From: Microlunatus speluncae
GTDB taxonomy: Bacteria > Actinomycetota > Actinomycetes > Propionibacteriales > Propionibacteriaceae
Assembly: GCF_009299835.1 (NCBI RefSeq)
Contig: NZ_VKCZ01000008.1
Coordinates: 1-64,000 of the forward strand
Length of the DNA stretch: 64,000 nt
Direction: 5' to 3'
Made by a program: the position numbers and the translations under genes. Positions 31,545-39,785 of this stretch are shown piece by piece (within the stretch, counting starts at the first letter, position 1; the number at the start of each line of letters is the position of its first letter). A model generated the notes under the pieces. The model did not search any database, had not been told where the DNA came from, and saw nothing but the letters and a program-made list of their open reading frames with translations.

Positions 31545-33048
31545 GAGGATCTTCGCCTGGATCGGGGTGGCAAGGGTCCAGAGGGCATGGGCGAAGGGGC
31601 CGTGGCCGAGATCGTGGGTGCCGGTGTGGTTGGTCAGATACAGCTCACCGTAAGGATCGCGGTAGATCATTGTGCCGGGTTCGGGCGAGCGTCGTTGCCA
31701 CCCGCCATGGGTCACGGCGCGGTGCTCGGTGCGGGCGTTCGGGGTGAGCCGGTCGATCCGGGTCTGGCCCGGCGGCCCGGCCCGTTGGCGACCGACGTAG
31801 GGCAGCACATGATCAAGATCCAAGGCGTTGGTCGCGGTCGACCACGGGAAGGTGCTCGCCGGATGGCGTAGCCGGACCTGGCGTTTGTGCCGGTCGGGAA
31901 TCTCATAGGCGTCGACCGGCGGCGGCGGATCGTTCAGGTCGATCACCGGTCGGACCTTCACGCGGTGGTGACCGAGCCACTGCTTGACCACACCCATCGC
32001 GGTCGGCCCGATGCCCGGCACCCGGCAGATCCCGCGGCCCTCGTCCAACGATTCGGCCGAGATGTGCACCACCATCGTGGTGCTGGGCATCAGGAGTTCC
32101 GGATCCAGCCCTGCAACGAGGCGGTCGACGGCAGCCCTGAAGACGGCAAGATCGAAGTCAGGCACGACCGGCCGGTCACGTAAAGCGGGGTGAACCTCGG
32201 ACTCCTCGATCGGCTCCTCCGGCTCGCCGTCGATCGGTTGCACGGCCAATGCAAGTTCATGATCGAACAACTCCGGCTGGCGGTGCTTGGCCATGATCTT
32301 GGTGGCTTGGAGCTCGTTGCCGAGCATCGCGAACGCCGTGGCGCGCCGTTGATCAGCCGTGCCGCTCCCGCCGGGCAGGCAGTCGGCGAGATCCTGGATC
32401 CGGCCGTACAAACGGATGGCGTCGGCCGGTTCGAGCCGGCCGTAGATCCCGCGGAGCCCATCGTCGTCGGGCTGGGTCAACCAGGCCCCGAGCCGGCTCC
32501 GGCGATCCTTGGCGTGCTGCTCGATCCGGTCGGCGTCGATGGTGATGATCGCGGCCTCGACCCGGTCCCGCAGCTTCGGCCACGGCACCACCCCGGCGAA
32601 ACCGGGCGACCTGCTCGTCGACCCAACGGGCTTGATCGAAGGTCAGGTCGTGGGTGAGTTGAGCGATCTGGCAGCCCTGCCAGCCGATCGCCTCACAGCG
32701 CATGAGTTTGCCCCACAGCAAGGGATGACGGTGGCGCAGATCAAGAGCCTGCCCGAGATACTGGCGGGCAGCGGTGTGGCCCTTCTGCGTTGCCGCTCCG
32801 TATGCCACCACCGACAGATCGTTGATCTCCGGCGTCCCCTCGCCGCCAGGCCGGGTCCCACGCGGCCCACCATCCACCAGAAGTTGATCGGGATGGATCG
32901 CCTCGGCCGGGTTGGCATCGGCCCAGGCGACAGCGATCACCAGCTGTTCGTTCTCGATCGCGATCCGGCGGCGCTGGACCCCGCGCGCGGCATCAAGGAT
33001 GCCGGCCGGTCCAAGGCCGTCCGCTCGCGAATCCAATGAATCGAACAT
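31536..33048 (-). pseudogene. DUF222/HNH endonuclease gene with a single-base frameshift
   Basis: The N-terminal frame (MFDSLDSRADGLGPAG... FDQARWVDEQVARF, from ATG 33048) and the C-terminal frame (VVPWPKLRDRVEAAI... to the HNH part LDLDHVLPYVG... NARTEHRAVTHGGW) belong to one DUF222 protein but are in different frames. The join is at the A triplet 32599-32601 (TTT on the sense strand); removing one base restores ARFAGVVPWPKL, a normal family sequence. About 500 residues would result. Either the gene is broken, or there is a sequencing error or +1 slippage. The HNH motif itself (DLDH, HGGW) looks intact. Confidence 0.8.
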
Positions 33049-33056
33049 ACAAGCGA
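33041..33056. promoter_or_regulatory. Possible degenerate LexA/SOS box over the DUF222 start codon
   Basis: TCGAAC-ATAC-AAGCGA has one perfect half of TCGAAC-N4-GTTCGA and half of the other. It overlaps the ATG of the DUF222 gene. It shares TCGAACAYACA with the site at 127-142 before the other DUF222 gene. Confidence 0.3.
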
Positions 33057-33105
33057 TTCTAGAACATCCCACTGACAATCGGTCGTCCTATCGCAGGACA
33101 TCGGC

Positions 33106-33154
33106 AACGGCTCCGGATGCTTGGTGGTGACCCTTGCATCCGGACGCAACCGTT
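33106..33154 (-). terminator. Terminator overlapping the phosphotransferase stop codon
   Basis: AACGG-C-TCCGGATGC (33106-33120) pairs with GCATCCGGA (33136-33144) and CCGTT (33150-33154), giving a 14-bp interrupted stem. It lies at the 3' end of the minus-strand phosphotransferase gene. Confidence 0.55.
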
Positions 33155-34094
33155 ACCGGACTGACTCTCCGGTCAGCGCATCCAGGCGGTCGAGGGCCAC
33201 GGTGAGCAGTCGGGTGGTCTCGCGCTCGTGGTTCGCGTAGGGCGCAGGCCAGGCCAAGGCCCGGGCGTAGGCGCGCGCTTCGTGAACGCTCTTCACCGGG
33301 GCTACGATATTGGCCCGGCTGATCAGGGGGCCAACGTCTCCCCATGAGCTCAGACCGGTCGTGTACGCGTCGGTGATCTCGTCCCAGTACGGCTCGGCAG
33401 CCTGCAACAATCGGCTCAGTGACAGCAGGGGACAGCCGAGCCGGGCCTCCTCCCAGTCAAGAATCACGACCGGCCCCTGGTCGGGAATGATCGCGTTCGC
33501 CTCGTTCAGGTCGCAGTGATCGATCGATACCGGCACGGCGGACGCCAGCTGTTCGGCGTAGTCGTGCAGCCGGGCCGCGGCGGCGGACAGGCGTCCGAGC
33601 AAGGACGGGTCCTGGTCGCCCATGCTCAGGACATCGTCGACCAGGTCGTCGATCAGATCCGGCAGTTGGTAGCTGGGCAGGCACGGCGCCGGGCGTTCGG
33701 CCGCGGCGATTTGGATCGCAGCGATCGTCCGGGCCACTTCGACCCGGCTGTGGACGCCACGTGTTTCCGCCGTTGGGCCCTCGATCAGTCCGAAGGCCGT
33801 GCGTTGCCAGCCCGGACCGTCCTCGGTGGCGAGCATTGGCGCGATTGCGTGTGGCGCCACGTCCTGCACGAACCGGTGCACGGCCGGCCCGCTCGGATAC
33901 AGGGCCGGCTGGGCGTGCTTGCCCACGATCGGGACGCCGTCGGCCAGAAAGGTTCCGGTCGCGCCCCAGCGCTTCACTCGCAGTGGTGTCACCTGCGGCG
34001 CGATGCGTGGATGTCCGGGCAGCACAGTGGACAGCCACGCGCGCATCTCCTCACGCGGAACCATGTCCTCGGGCCAGCTGAGTTCTTCGGTCAC
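33153..34094 (-). CDS. Aminoglycoside-phosphotransferase-family kinase
   Basis: The 313-residue product has the APH/choline-kinase fold. The catalytic loop is SIDHCDLNEANAII (H-x-D-x4-N pattern) and the metal motif is VVILDWEEARLGCP, where kinases have D-W/D-x. The N-lobe is short and ends GLIEGPTAETRGVHS. It may phosphorylate a small metabolite or antibiotic; nothing identifies the substrate. GTG 34094 has GGGAG about five bases upstream; a TTG at 34130 overlaps the stop of the small ORF before it. Codon use is less biased than in the flanking catabolic genes. Confidence 0.75.
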   Translation of the reverse strand: MTEELSWPEDMVPREEMRAWLSTVLPGHPRIAPQVTPLRVKRWGATGTFLADGVPIVGKHAQPALYPSGPAVHRFVQDVAPHAIAPMLATEDGPGWQRTAFGLIEGPTAETRGVHSRVEVARTIAAIQIAAAERPAPCLPSYQLPDLIDDLVDDVLSMGDQDPSLLGRLSAAAARLHDYAEQLASAVPVSIDHCDLNEANAIIPDQGPVVILDWEEARLGCPLLSLSRLLQAAEPYWDEITDAYTTGLSSWGDVGPLISRANIVAPVKSVHEARAYARALAWPAPYANHERETTRLLTVALDRLDALTGESVR

Positions 34095-34126
34095 GGGGTG
34101 CTCCCAAGTCAGGGGCGCCCCGGCGG

Positions 34127-34285
34127 TCAATGTGGCCGGTGTGGGGCGCGGTCTGTCGCGATGGTTTCCATCGGCACCGCACCTCCTCCTGCCGGCTCGT
34201 AGTAACTCGGACAGCAGTCACAGTACTGGACGTATCGACGATCTTTGGCTGGTCGGACAACGATCTGGCGCCCGACCAAGATCAT
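34127..34285 (-). CDS. Small Cys-containing ORF upstream of the phosphotransferase (unknown)
   Basis: A 52-codon frame from ATG 34285 reads MILVGRQIVVRPAKDRRYVQ, then YCDCCPSYYEPAGGG and a short tail. Three cysteines in C-D-C-C plus two tyrosines are unusual for chance sequence. The stop overlaps a possible TTG start of the kinase, so coupling is possible. No family is recognised; it could be a small metal-binding partner or spurious. Confidence 0.35.
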   Translation of the reverse strand: MILVGRQIVVRPAKDRRYVQYCDCCPSYYEPAGGGAVPMETIATDRAPHRPH

Positions 34286-34349
34286 CCCGCCTCGGCCAGA
34301 GCCCATCGCCTGTCTCACGACGAGCGGACACAGCTACCGAGACAGCCGC

Positions 34350-34778
34350 TCAGTCGGTCCCCTCATAGCGACCGTCGGCCCACCCGTAACGAGGGGGAAT
34401 CCACACCGCTTCCCACAGGTGGCCGTCCGGGTCGGCGAAGTAGCCCGAGTAGCCGCCCCAGGACAGAGTTACGGGATCGCGGACGATCCGGGCACCCGCG
34501 CGGCGGGCGAGGTCCATCACCTCGTCGACCTCCGCGCGGGAGGAGACGGCGTGGCCGAGGGTGATCGATGGTGCGCCGCCAACGGGTTCCCCCGTGTCGG
34601 TGGCCATGAAGTCGAAGGTCCAGACGACCAGCCGCGCACCGTCCTCGAGGTCGAAGAACGCGATGCCGTTCGCGGAGTCGTCCTCGCCCAGCGGAAACCC
34701 GAGGCCGTCGCGGTAGAACTCCACGGACCGGGCCAGGTCGGCGACGCCGATGCTGATGATGCTCACACGTGGTCGCAC
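34350..34778 (-). CDS. VOC-family protein (glyoxalase-like)
   Basis: The 142-residue VOC protein has VSIISIGVADLARSVEFYRDGLGFPLG, FFDLEDGARLVVW, and ends WGGYSGYFADPDGHLWEAVWIPPR, the usual double beta-alpha-beta-beta-beta halves. The ITLGHAVSS stretch may hold a metal-binding His. GTG 34778 is chosen for AGGGAG five bases upstream. The substrate is unknown. Apart from a short distance to the divergent GNAT gene, the context gives no clue. Confidence 0.8.
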   Translation of the reverse strand: MRPRVSIISIGVADLARSVEFYRDGLGFPLGEDDSANGIAFFDLEDGARLVVWTFDFMATDTGEPVGGAPSITLGHAVSSRAEVDEVMDLARRAGARIVRDPVTLSWGGYSGYFADPDGHLWEAVWIPPRYGWADGRYEGTD

Positions 34779-34865
34779 TGCAACTCCCTGGGCCGGGTCG
34801 AGAAATTGCTGATCATGGTAGGCGCCCCGGAAACTCCAGCGCGGTTCCGCACGGTCGATGGCAGC

Positions 34866-35360
34866 ATGGCGTCCGTGGCGACGATGACGATGCGGGCGGC
34901 CCGCCCGGACGAGGCCGGGTTGCTGGGCGAGATCGCAATCCGGGGCAAGGCGCACTGGGGCTATGACCAGGAGTTCCTGGACGCCTGTCGGGAGGAGCTG
35001 ACGTTCACGCCGGAGGGGGTGGCCGCGCGTCGGATCGTCGTGGCCGAGTCGGCGGGACAGGTGCTGGGATTCTACAGCCTGGACGGCGAAGCACCGGCGG
35101 GCGAGCTGGGCAATCTGTGGGTGGTGCCGGAATCGATCGGCACCGGGCTCGGCCGGATGATCTTCGAGTCGGCGATGGGTACGGCGCGCGAGCTCGGCTT
35201 CATCACCATCAAGATCGAGGCCGAGCCGCGGGCCGAGGGCTTCTATCTGGCGATGGGTGCCGTCCGGATCGGCGAGGTCCCGTCCGGCTCCATCCGCGGC
35301 CGGGTGTTGCCCCTGCTGAGGTACGACCTGAACGATCGGAGCCGGCCGGCGAAGGCGTGA
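34866..35360 (+). CDS. GNAT-family N-acetyltransferase
   Basis: The product (about 164 residues) contains MTMRAARPDEAGLLGEIAIRGKAHWGYDQEFLDACREE, then VAESAGQVLGFYSLDGEAPAGELGNLWVVPESIGTGLGRMIFESAM (acetyl-CoA loop in the form S-I-G-T-G-L-G) and FYLAMGAVRIGEVPSGSI. The typical GNAT fold is complete from TMRAA. Several in-frame ATGs (34815, 34866, 34884, 34890) are possible and none has a clear ribosome binding site. Its TGA is fused back-to-back with the stop of the convergent D-aminoacylase (TGATCA, 35358-35363). Confidence 0.8.
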   Translation: MASVATMTMRAARPDEAGLLGEIAIRGKAHWGYDQEFLDACREELTFTPEGVAARRIVVAESAGQVLGFYSLDGEAPAGELGNLWVVPESIGTGLGRMIFESAMGTARELGFITIKIEAEPRAEGFYLAMGAVRIGEVPSGSIRGRVLPLLRYDLNDRSRPAKA

Positions 35361-37001
35361 TCAGTGGTTCGCTGCGGCTTGCCCTTCGACGGGCTCAGGG
35401 AACGACCTCCCAGCGCCACTGATCCGGTCGTGATCGACCCGTACTGAACCCCCGGCGCCGACCGCCTCCACGACCCCGTGCAGCGCTACCTGCCGGCCGC
35501 CGACGAAGACGCGGTCGATCCCCTCCGGGGCGGCCCACGGATCGAGGTACGTCGAGCGCTCGGTGATCGTTTCCGGATCGAAGACCACCACGTCGGCGCG
35601 CAGGCCGGGGGCCAACTGACCGCGGTCGCGGAGACCGGCCCGGGCCGCCGGCGCCGAGGTGCAGCGGCGCACGGCCTCCTCCAGCGTGAGCACCGGATCC
35701 TCGCGGACGTAGCGCTGGAACAGCCCCGGATAGGCACCGAAGTAGCGCGGATGCGGCAGCCCACGGTCCCGGCGATCGGGGTCGACCGCGAGACCGTCCG
35801 AGCCGATCATGGTCCGCGGATGGCGTAACACCTCACGAAGATCAGCTTCGGACCGGCCGAAGGCGATGATCGCCGGATCGACCGTGCCCAGCAGCTCCAC
35901 GGCCGCCTCGGCCGGCGATCGACCGCTCGCGGCACCGACCTCGGCGACGGTGCGGCCGTCCAGTTCCGGTCGCCCGGGCACCCGGCCGAGCACGATCTCG
36001 TCCCAACCGACGGCCGGATCGATCATGGCCTCGATGATCTTGGTCCGCCCGGCCGGATCCGCGATCCGGGCGCGCAGGCCGTCCTGGCCACCATCCATCG
36101 CCCAGCGCGGGGCGAGCTGGGACAGGTTGGTGCTGCCGGCCAGATACGGGTAGCAGTCCGCGGCGACGTCGACGCCGGTCTCGGCGGCGGCGTCGATCGC
36201 GGCCAGCGCCCGGCCGACCGAGCCCCAGTTTCGCCGCCCGGTGGTGGTCAGGTGAGAGATCTGCAGCCGGCACCCCGACCGCTCGGCGACCGCCAGCGCC
36301 TCCGCCACGGCCGCGTCCAGCTCACCGGCGTAGTCGCGCAGGTGGATGGCGAGCAGGGCGTCGTTGCGGGCGACCACGCCGGCCAGGGCGGCCAGCTCGT
36401 CGAGTCCGCCGTACGCACTCGGCGGATACATCAACCCGAGCGACAGGCCGACCGCGCCCTCGTCCAGGGCGGTCTGCAACATCGCGCACATCTGCTCCAG
36501 CTCGTCCGGCCGCGGCGCCCGCTGGGCCAGCCCGATCACCGACGCCCGGATGGCCAGATGCCCGGCCAGCAAGGCGATCCCGAGGTTCGGCCGGGCGTGG
36601 TCGACGCGATCCAGATACTCCGCCACGCCACTCCAGGCCCAGCCGACCTCGGCCACCTCGACGATGCTGAGCAGGCCGCGCACGCCGGTCACGGCTTCCG
36701 GGGCCACCGGCGCGACCGCCAGACCGCAGTTGCCCGCGATCTCGGTGGTCACGCCCTGCCTGATCTTGCTGGTGCCTGCCGGATGATCAAGCACCGAGAG
36801 ATCGGAGTGCCCGTGCAGGTCGACGAAGCCCGGCGCGATCACCCGTCCTTCGACGTCGATCCTGTCCTCCGCCGGCACACCGGAAAGATCACCGATCGCG
36901 GCGATCCGGCCGGCCCGCCAGCCGAGGTCGGCCCGGTGACCGGCCGCGCCGGTGCCGTCGATGATCACGCCGCCGGTGAGGACGACGTCGAGCGGCGTCA
37001 C
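35361..37001 (-). CDS. N-acyl-D-amino-acid deacylase family amidohydrolase
   Basis: The 546-residue metal-dependent amidohydrolase has DVVLTGGVIIDGTGAAG at the start, VIAPGFVDLHGHSD (HxH ligands), TTEIAGNCGLAVAP (the Cys ligand of D-aminoacylases), AIHLRDYA, LQISHLTTTG, and GSDGLAVDP with HPRYFGAYP near the end. These are the D-aminoacylase landmarks. It would release a D-amino acid or amino acid-like group from an N-acyl compound in the cytoplasm. The start overlaps the FAH gene stop (GTGA). The last residues (SFPEPVEGQAAANH) are encoded by a copy of the palindromic repeat. It is the last gene of the long IclR-linked operon. Confidence 0.87.
   Translation of the reverse strand: MTPLDVVLTGGVIIDGTGAAGHRADLGWRAGRIAAIGDLSGVPAEDRIDVEGRVIAPGFVDLHGHSDLSVLDHPAGTSKIRQGVTTEIAGNCGLAVAPVAPEAVTGVRGLLSIVEVAEVGWAWSGVAEYLDRVDHARPNLGIALLAGHLAIRASVIGLAQRAPRPDELEQMCAMLQTALDEGAVGLSLGLMYPPSAYGGLDELAALAGVVARNDALLAIHLRDYAGELDAAVAEALAVAERSGCRLQISHLTTTGRRNWGSVGRALAAIDAAAETGVDVAADCYPYLAGSTNLSQLAPRWAMDGGQDGLRARIADPAGRTKIIEAMIDPAVGWDEIVLGRVPGRPELDGRTVAEVGAASGRSPAEAAVELLGTVDPAIIAFGRSEADLREVLRHPRTMIGSDGLAVDPDRRDRGLPHPRYFGAYPGLFQRYVREDPVLTLEEAVRRCTSAPAARAGLRDRGQLAPGLRADVVVFDPETITERSTYLDPWAAPEGIDRVFVGGRQVALHGVVEAVGAGGSVRVDHDRISGAGRSFPEPVEGQAAANH
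35382..35404. repeat. Palindromic repeat copy forming the end of the D-aminoacylase gene
   Basis: CCCTTCGACGGGCTCAGGG plus AACG. On the minus strand it encodes FPEPVEG near the C-terminus of the amidohydrolase. Confidence 0.8.
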
Positions 37002-37867
37002 GCGGACTGGACCGGCGTCCGCTGCTCGCCGAGGTTGCCGACCCGGGCCGTCATCACCTCGCCCGGCTTGAGGTAGACGCCGATCGCCGCCCCGGTGCCG
37101 TCCGGCGTTCCGGTCTCGATCACGTCGCCCGGCTCCAGCGTCATCACCGACGACGCGAACGCGATCAGCTCGGCCACGCCGAAGATCATGTCCTTGGTCG
37201 AGCCCTGCTGCCGGACCACCCCGTCGACCTCGAGCACCAGCTCCAGGTCCTGCGGGTCGGGCACCTCGTCGGCCGTGACCAGGTAGGGCCCGAGCGGCGC
37301 GAAGCCGTCCGGCCATTTCCCCAACAGCCAGTCGAAGAAGGGATGGACGTGCTCGGAGTCGCGCTCGAAGCCGGCGTCGATCGACCGGGCCGACACGTCG
37401 TTGGCCGTGACATACCCGGCGACCACGTCGAGCGCCTGCTCCACCGGCACGTCACGGCAGCGCTGCCCGATCACCACGGCCAGCTCCACCTCCCAATCGT
37501 TCTGGGACGAGATCGTCGGCAGCCTGATCGGATCGTACGGCCCGGTGATCGACGTCGACGGTTTCAGGAACAGCCGCGGCGTCGCCGCCGCTGGGTTCAT
37601 CGGGGTGCCACCGCCCTCGCGAATGTGATCCGCGTAGTTGGCCGCCACCGCGAGCAGTTTCGGCGGCCGCAGCAGCGGCGAGATCAGCATGATCTCGTCG
37701 GCCGATCGCTCGGCGCCGGAGCGCTGTCCGGCTGCGGCGAGGCCCTCGCCCTCCAGCACGCCGAGCAGATCGCCGGGGCCGAGTTCGATCACCCCGGAAG
37801 CAAGATCAGCTCCGGCCAGGCGGCCGTGATACACCGCGCCGTCTCGTTGATAGCTGACGAAACGCAT
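36998..37867 (-). CDS. Fumarylacetoacetate-hydrolase-family protein
   Basis: The 289-residue protein has a short N-terminal domain (MRFVSYQRDGAVYHGRLAG) and a FAH domain with LLAVAANYADHIREGG, DWEVELAVVIG (E-x-E metal ligands), GYVTANDVSAR (Asp ligand) and GDVIETGTPDGTGAA. Relatives cleave C-C bonds of 2,4-dioxo acids, such as diketo-deoxy-fuconate, or hydrate or decarboxylate aromatic-pathway intermediates. In an operon with Gfo/Idh dehydrogenases and amidohydrolases, a sugar-acid diketo hydrolase is a reasonable guess. AAGGAGG precedes the ATG. Confidence 0.85.
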   Translation of the reverse strand: MRFVSYQRDGAVYHGRLAGADLASGVIELGPGDLLGVLEGEGLAAAGQRSGAERSADEIMLISPLLRPPKLLAVAANYADHIREGGGTPMNPAAATPRLFLKPSTSITGPYDPIRLPTISSQNDWEVELAVVIGQRCRDVPVEQALDVVAGYVTANDVSARSIDAGFERDSEHVHPFFDWLLGKWPDGFAPLGPYLVTADEVPDPQDLELVLEVDGVVRQQGSTKDMIFGVAELIAFASSVMTLEPGDVIETGTPDGTGAAIGVYLKPGEVMTARVGNLGEQRTPVQSA

Positions 37868-37903
37868 GGGTCAGGATCCTCCTTGTTGAGTACGAAAGCC
37901 GTT

Positions 37904-37967
37904 CGTTCCCTGAGCTTGTCGAAGGGCGGGCTCGAACTGGCTTGCCCTTCGACAGGCTCAGGGAGCG
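37904..37967. repeat. Two inverted copies of the palindromic repeat
   Basis: CGTTCCCTGAGCTTGTCGAA (from 37904) and its inverse CCCTTCGACAGGCTCAGGG (from 37945) face each other across 18 bases and can fold into one long hairpin. The right copy contributes the stop codon of the gene at 37958; the left copy lies before the FAH gene. Confidence 0.8.
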
Positions 37968-38773
37968 TTGGTCGAGTCGGCGAGCACGATGACGGAGCTT
38001 TCGGAGATCGACCGGCGGACCGCGGCCAGCACCCGGACGATCGCCCGGGCATCGTCCAGCGACGGCAGCCGCGCCGGACGTCCGGCCGCCGCGGCTCCGA
38101 CCTGGTCCAGCAGCCCGTCCAGCGCCTCCGGGCCGTAGCGACGGCTCTCGACCCCGCCGTTGATCAACACCGCGGGCCGGCCGAGATCGGCCAGCAGGAC
38201 GCCCTCGTTGCCCAGCACCCGGATCCGGTCGTCGGGCGAGCCGACGGCCGGCCCGTCGATCAGGCCGACCGTGATCGACGCACCGATCTCATGATCGAAG
38301 ATCAGCGTCGCGGTGACCGCTCCGGCCTTCGCGTCGAGCGGGGCCGAGGTCCGGGCGGCGACGGACCGCACCTCGAGACCGAGGATGGTCCGGACCGCAT
38401 CGACGCTCTCGGCCAGCAGATCCTGCAGGCTCGGCTGATCGGCATCGGTGCCGCGGACGACCAGCTCGGATTGGACCGCCCAAGGCAGACCGAGATCACC
38501 ACCGACCACGGAGCCCGCGAGCCGTTGTGCCCCGGGCTGGAAGCGGCGGGTCAGGGCCGGGATGATCACTCGTCCCGCGGCCCGATCGGCGAGTTTGCCG
38601 AGATCGTCCTCGGTCCACGAGGCGATCCGGCCGATCAGCACCACCGGCGCCTCGATGTCGTCGGCCTCCGGGACCAGCTCGAAGCGATCGGCCAGCGCGC
38701 GATCAAGCTCGGCCGGCAGCGCCCCGGCGGTCGCGATCCGCGGGCCGACGGCCGGTGTGTTCGGTCCGGTCAT
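37958..38773 (-). CDS. Gfo/Idh/MocA-related protein lacking the usual cofactor motif
   Basis: The 271-residue product resembles the C-terminal half of Gfo/Idh/MocA dehydrogenases (DAVRTILGLEVRSVAAR..., ATLIFDHEIGASITVGLIDG, IRVLGNEGVLLADL, RYGPEALDGLLDQVG), but its N-terminal part shows no GxGxxG loop. It overlaps the intact Gfo/Idh gene before it by one codon (ATGA-type junction). It may be a catalytically dead partner subunit or an eroded paralogue. The frame is intact and codon use is normal, which favours a functional protein. The stop codon lies in the palindromic repeat. Confidence 0.6.
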   Translation of the reverse strand: MTGPNTPAVGPRIATAGALPAELDRALADRFELVPEADDIEAPVVLIGRIASWTEDDLGKLADRAAGRVIIPALTRRFQPGAQRLAGSVVGGDLGLPWAVQSELVVRGTDADQPSLQDLLAESVDAVRTILGLEVRSVAARTSAPLDAKAGAVTATLIFDHEIGASITVGLIDGPAVGSPDDRIRVLGNEGVLLADLGRPAVLINGGVESRRYGPEALDGLLDQVGAAAAGRPARLPSLDDARAIVRVLAAVRRSISESSVIVLADSTNAP

Positions 38774-39783
38774 CGGGCCACCTCCCCGGTCAGCGTGATC
38801 ATGGTGCCGTCGGCCAGTGATCGTTCCGCCGCGTCGCCGAGCACGACCGCGGCCAGGCCGGTCCGACCGGTCACCGCCTCCCCGTCGCCGGCGGAGCCAC
38901 GGACAGTGGCCAGCCAGCTCCGGGCCTGGGCCAGGAACGGGCTCGGCCCGCCGGCCAGCGATTTGGTGCCGTCGTGGCCCCAGAGCAGGGTTCCCTCGTT
39001 GTCCCACGGCAATCGGAGCGTGCCCTCGTCGCCCTGCACGAACACCTCCCGATAGCCGATGCCGCGCGGCTGGTTGGCCCGGCTCATCTCGCACACCGCC
39101 GACGCACCGGACGCGTAGCCGACCGTGATCATCAGATAGTCGTGCACCTCGAGATCGGCTGCGGCCCGCTTGCGTCCGTACGCATGCACGTGGGTCGGGG
39201 TGTCGCCCAGCCACCAGGTGACCAGGTCGAGCAGATGGACCCCGTTGTGCAGGGCATGGCCACCGGACCGCTGACGGTCGATCTGCCAGTTGCGCCAGTC
39301 GCCCCAGATCCAGCCGCCCAACAAGGTGATCCGGGCCTGCAGCGGCCGGCCCACGGCACCATCGGTGATCGCCTGCCGGACCGCTCGCGCGTACGGTGCG
39401 TAGCGGTGCGTGTGCGCCGCCGACAGGACCAGACCGCGATCTTCGAACAGGGTCACCAGCTCGGCGGCCGCGCTCGGAGTGATCGCCAGCGGCTTTTCGA
39501 TCAAGGCGTGCACCCCGGCCTCGGCCAAGGCCCGGCCGATCGCCGGATGGGTGTGGTTCGGTGTGCAGACGATCGCCGCGTCGGCCGACCATTCGGTGAT
39601 CGCCGCCGCCAGATCGACACTCCACGGAACGCCGCCGGCGGCCCGCGCGGCCGCCGCCGCCCGGCCGGGGTCAAGATCAACGATGCCGGCCACCTCGGCG
39701 TCCGGCAGCTGGTGCAGGGCGTTCAGGTGCTCGCCGGCGATGAAGCCCGAGCCGATCACGATCACCCGCGTCGGAGCCGTCAT
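38770..39783 (-). CDS. Gfo/Idh/MocA-family oxidoreductase
   Basis: The 337-residue NAD(P)-dependent dehydrogenase has VIVIGSGFIAGEHLNALHQL (cofactor loop), AIVCTPNHTHPAIGRALAEAGVHALIEKPLAIT with the EKP lysine, and GGHALHNGVHLLDLVTWWLGD supplying the D-x3-H type active-site residues. It likely oxidises a sugar, inositol or sugar-acid hydroxyl. ATG 39783 follows the upstream stop as TGA-TC-ATG; ATG 39789 is an alternative. It lies in the middle of the long minus-strand operon. Confidence 0.87.
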   Translation of the reverse strand: MTAPTRVIVIGSGFIAGEHLNALHQLPDAEVAGIVDLDPGRAAAAARAAGGVPWSVDLAAAITEWSADAAIVCTPNHTHPAIGRALAEAGVHALIEKPLAITPSAAAELVTLFEDRGLVLSAAHTHRYAPYARAVRQAITDGAVGRPLQARITLLGGWIWGDWRNWQIDRQRSGGHALHNGVHLLDLVTWWLGDTPTHVHAYGRKRAAADLEVHDYLMITVGYASGASAVCEMSRANQPRGIGYREVFVQGDEGTLRLPWDNEGTLLWGHDGTKSLAGGPSPFLAQARSWLATVRGSAGDGEAVTGRTGLAAVVLGDAAERSLADGTMITLTGEVAR

Positions 39784-39785
39784 GA

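Noticed and set aside
32353-33078. Programmed +1 frameshift in the DUF222 gene
   Set aside because: The TTT-C context could slip, but there is no nearby zero-frame stop, and no stimulatory structure was visible; a simple indel is likelier.
34245-34815. N-terminal extension of the GNAT gene across the VOC gene region
   Set aside because: The extension would run antisense through the VOC gene and lacks a ribosome binding site; the GNAT fold is complete from residue TMRAA.
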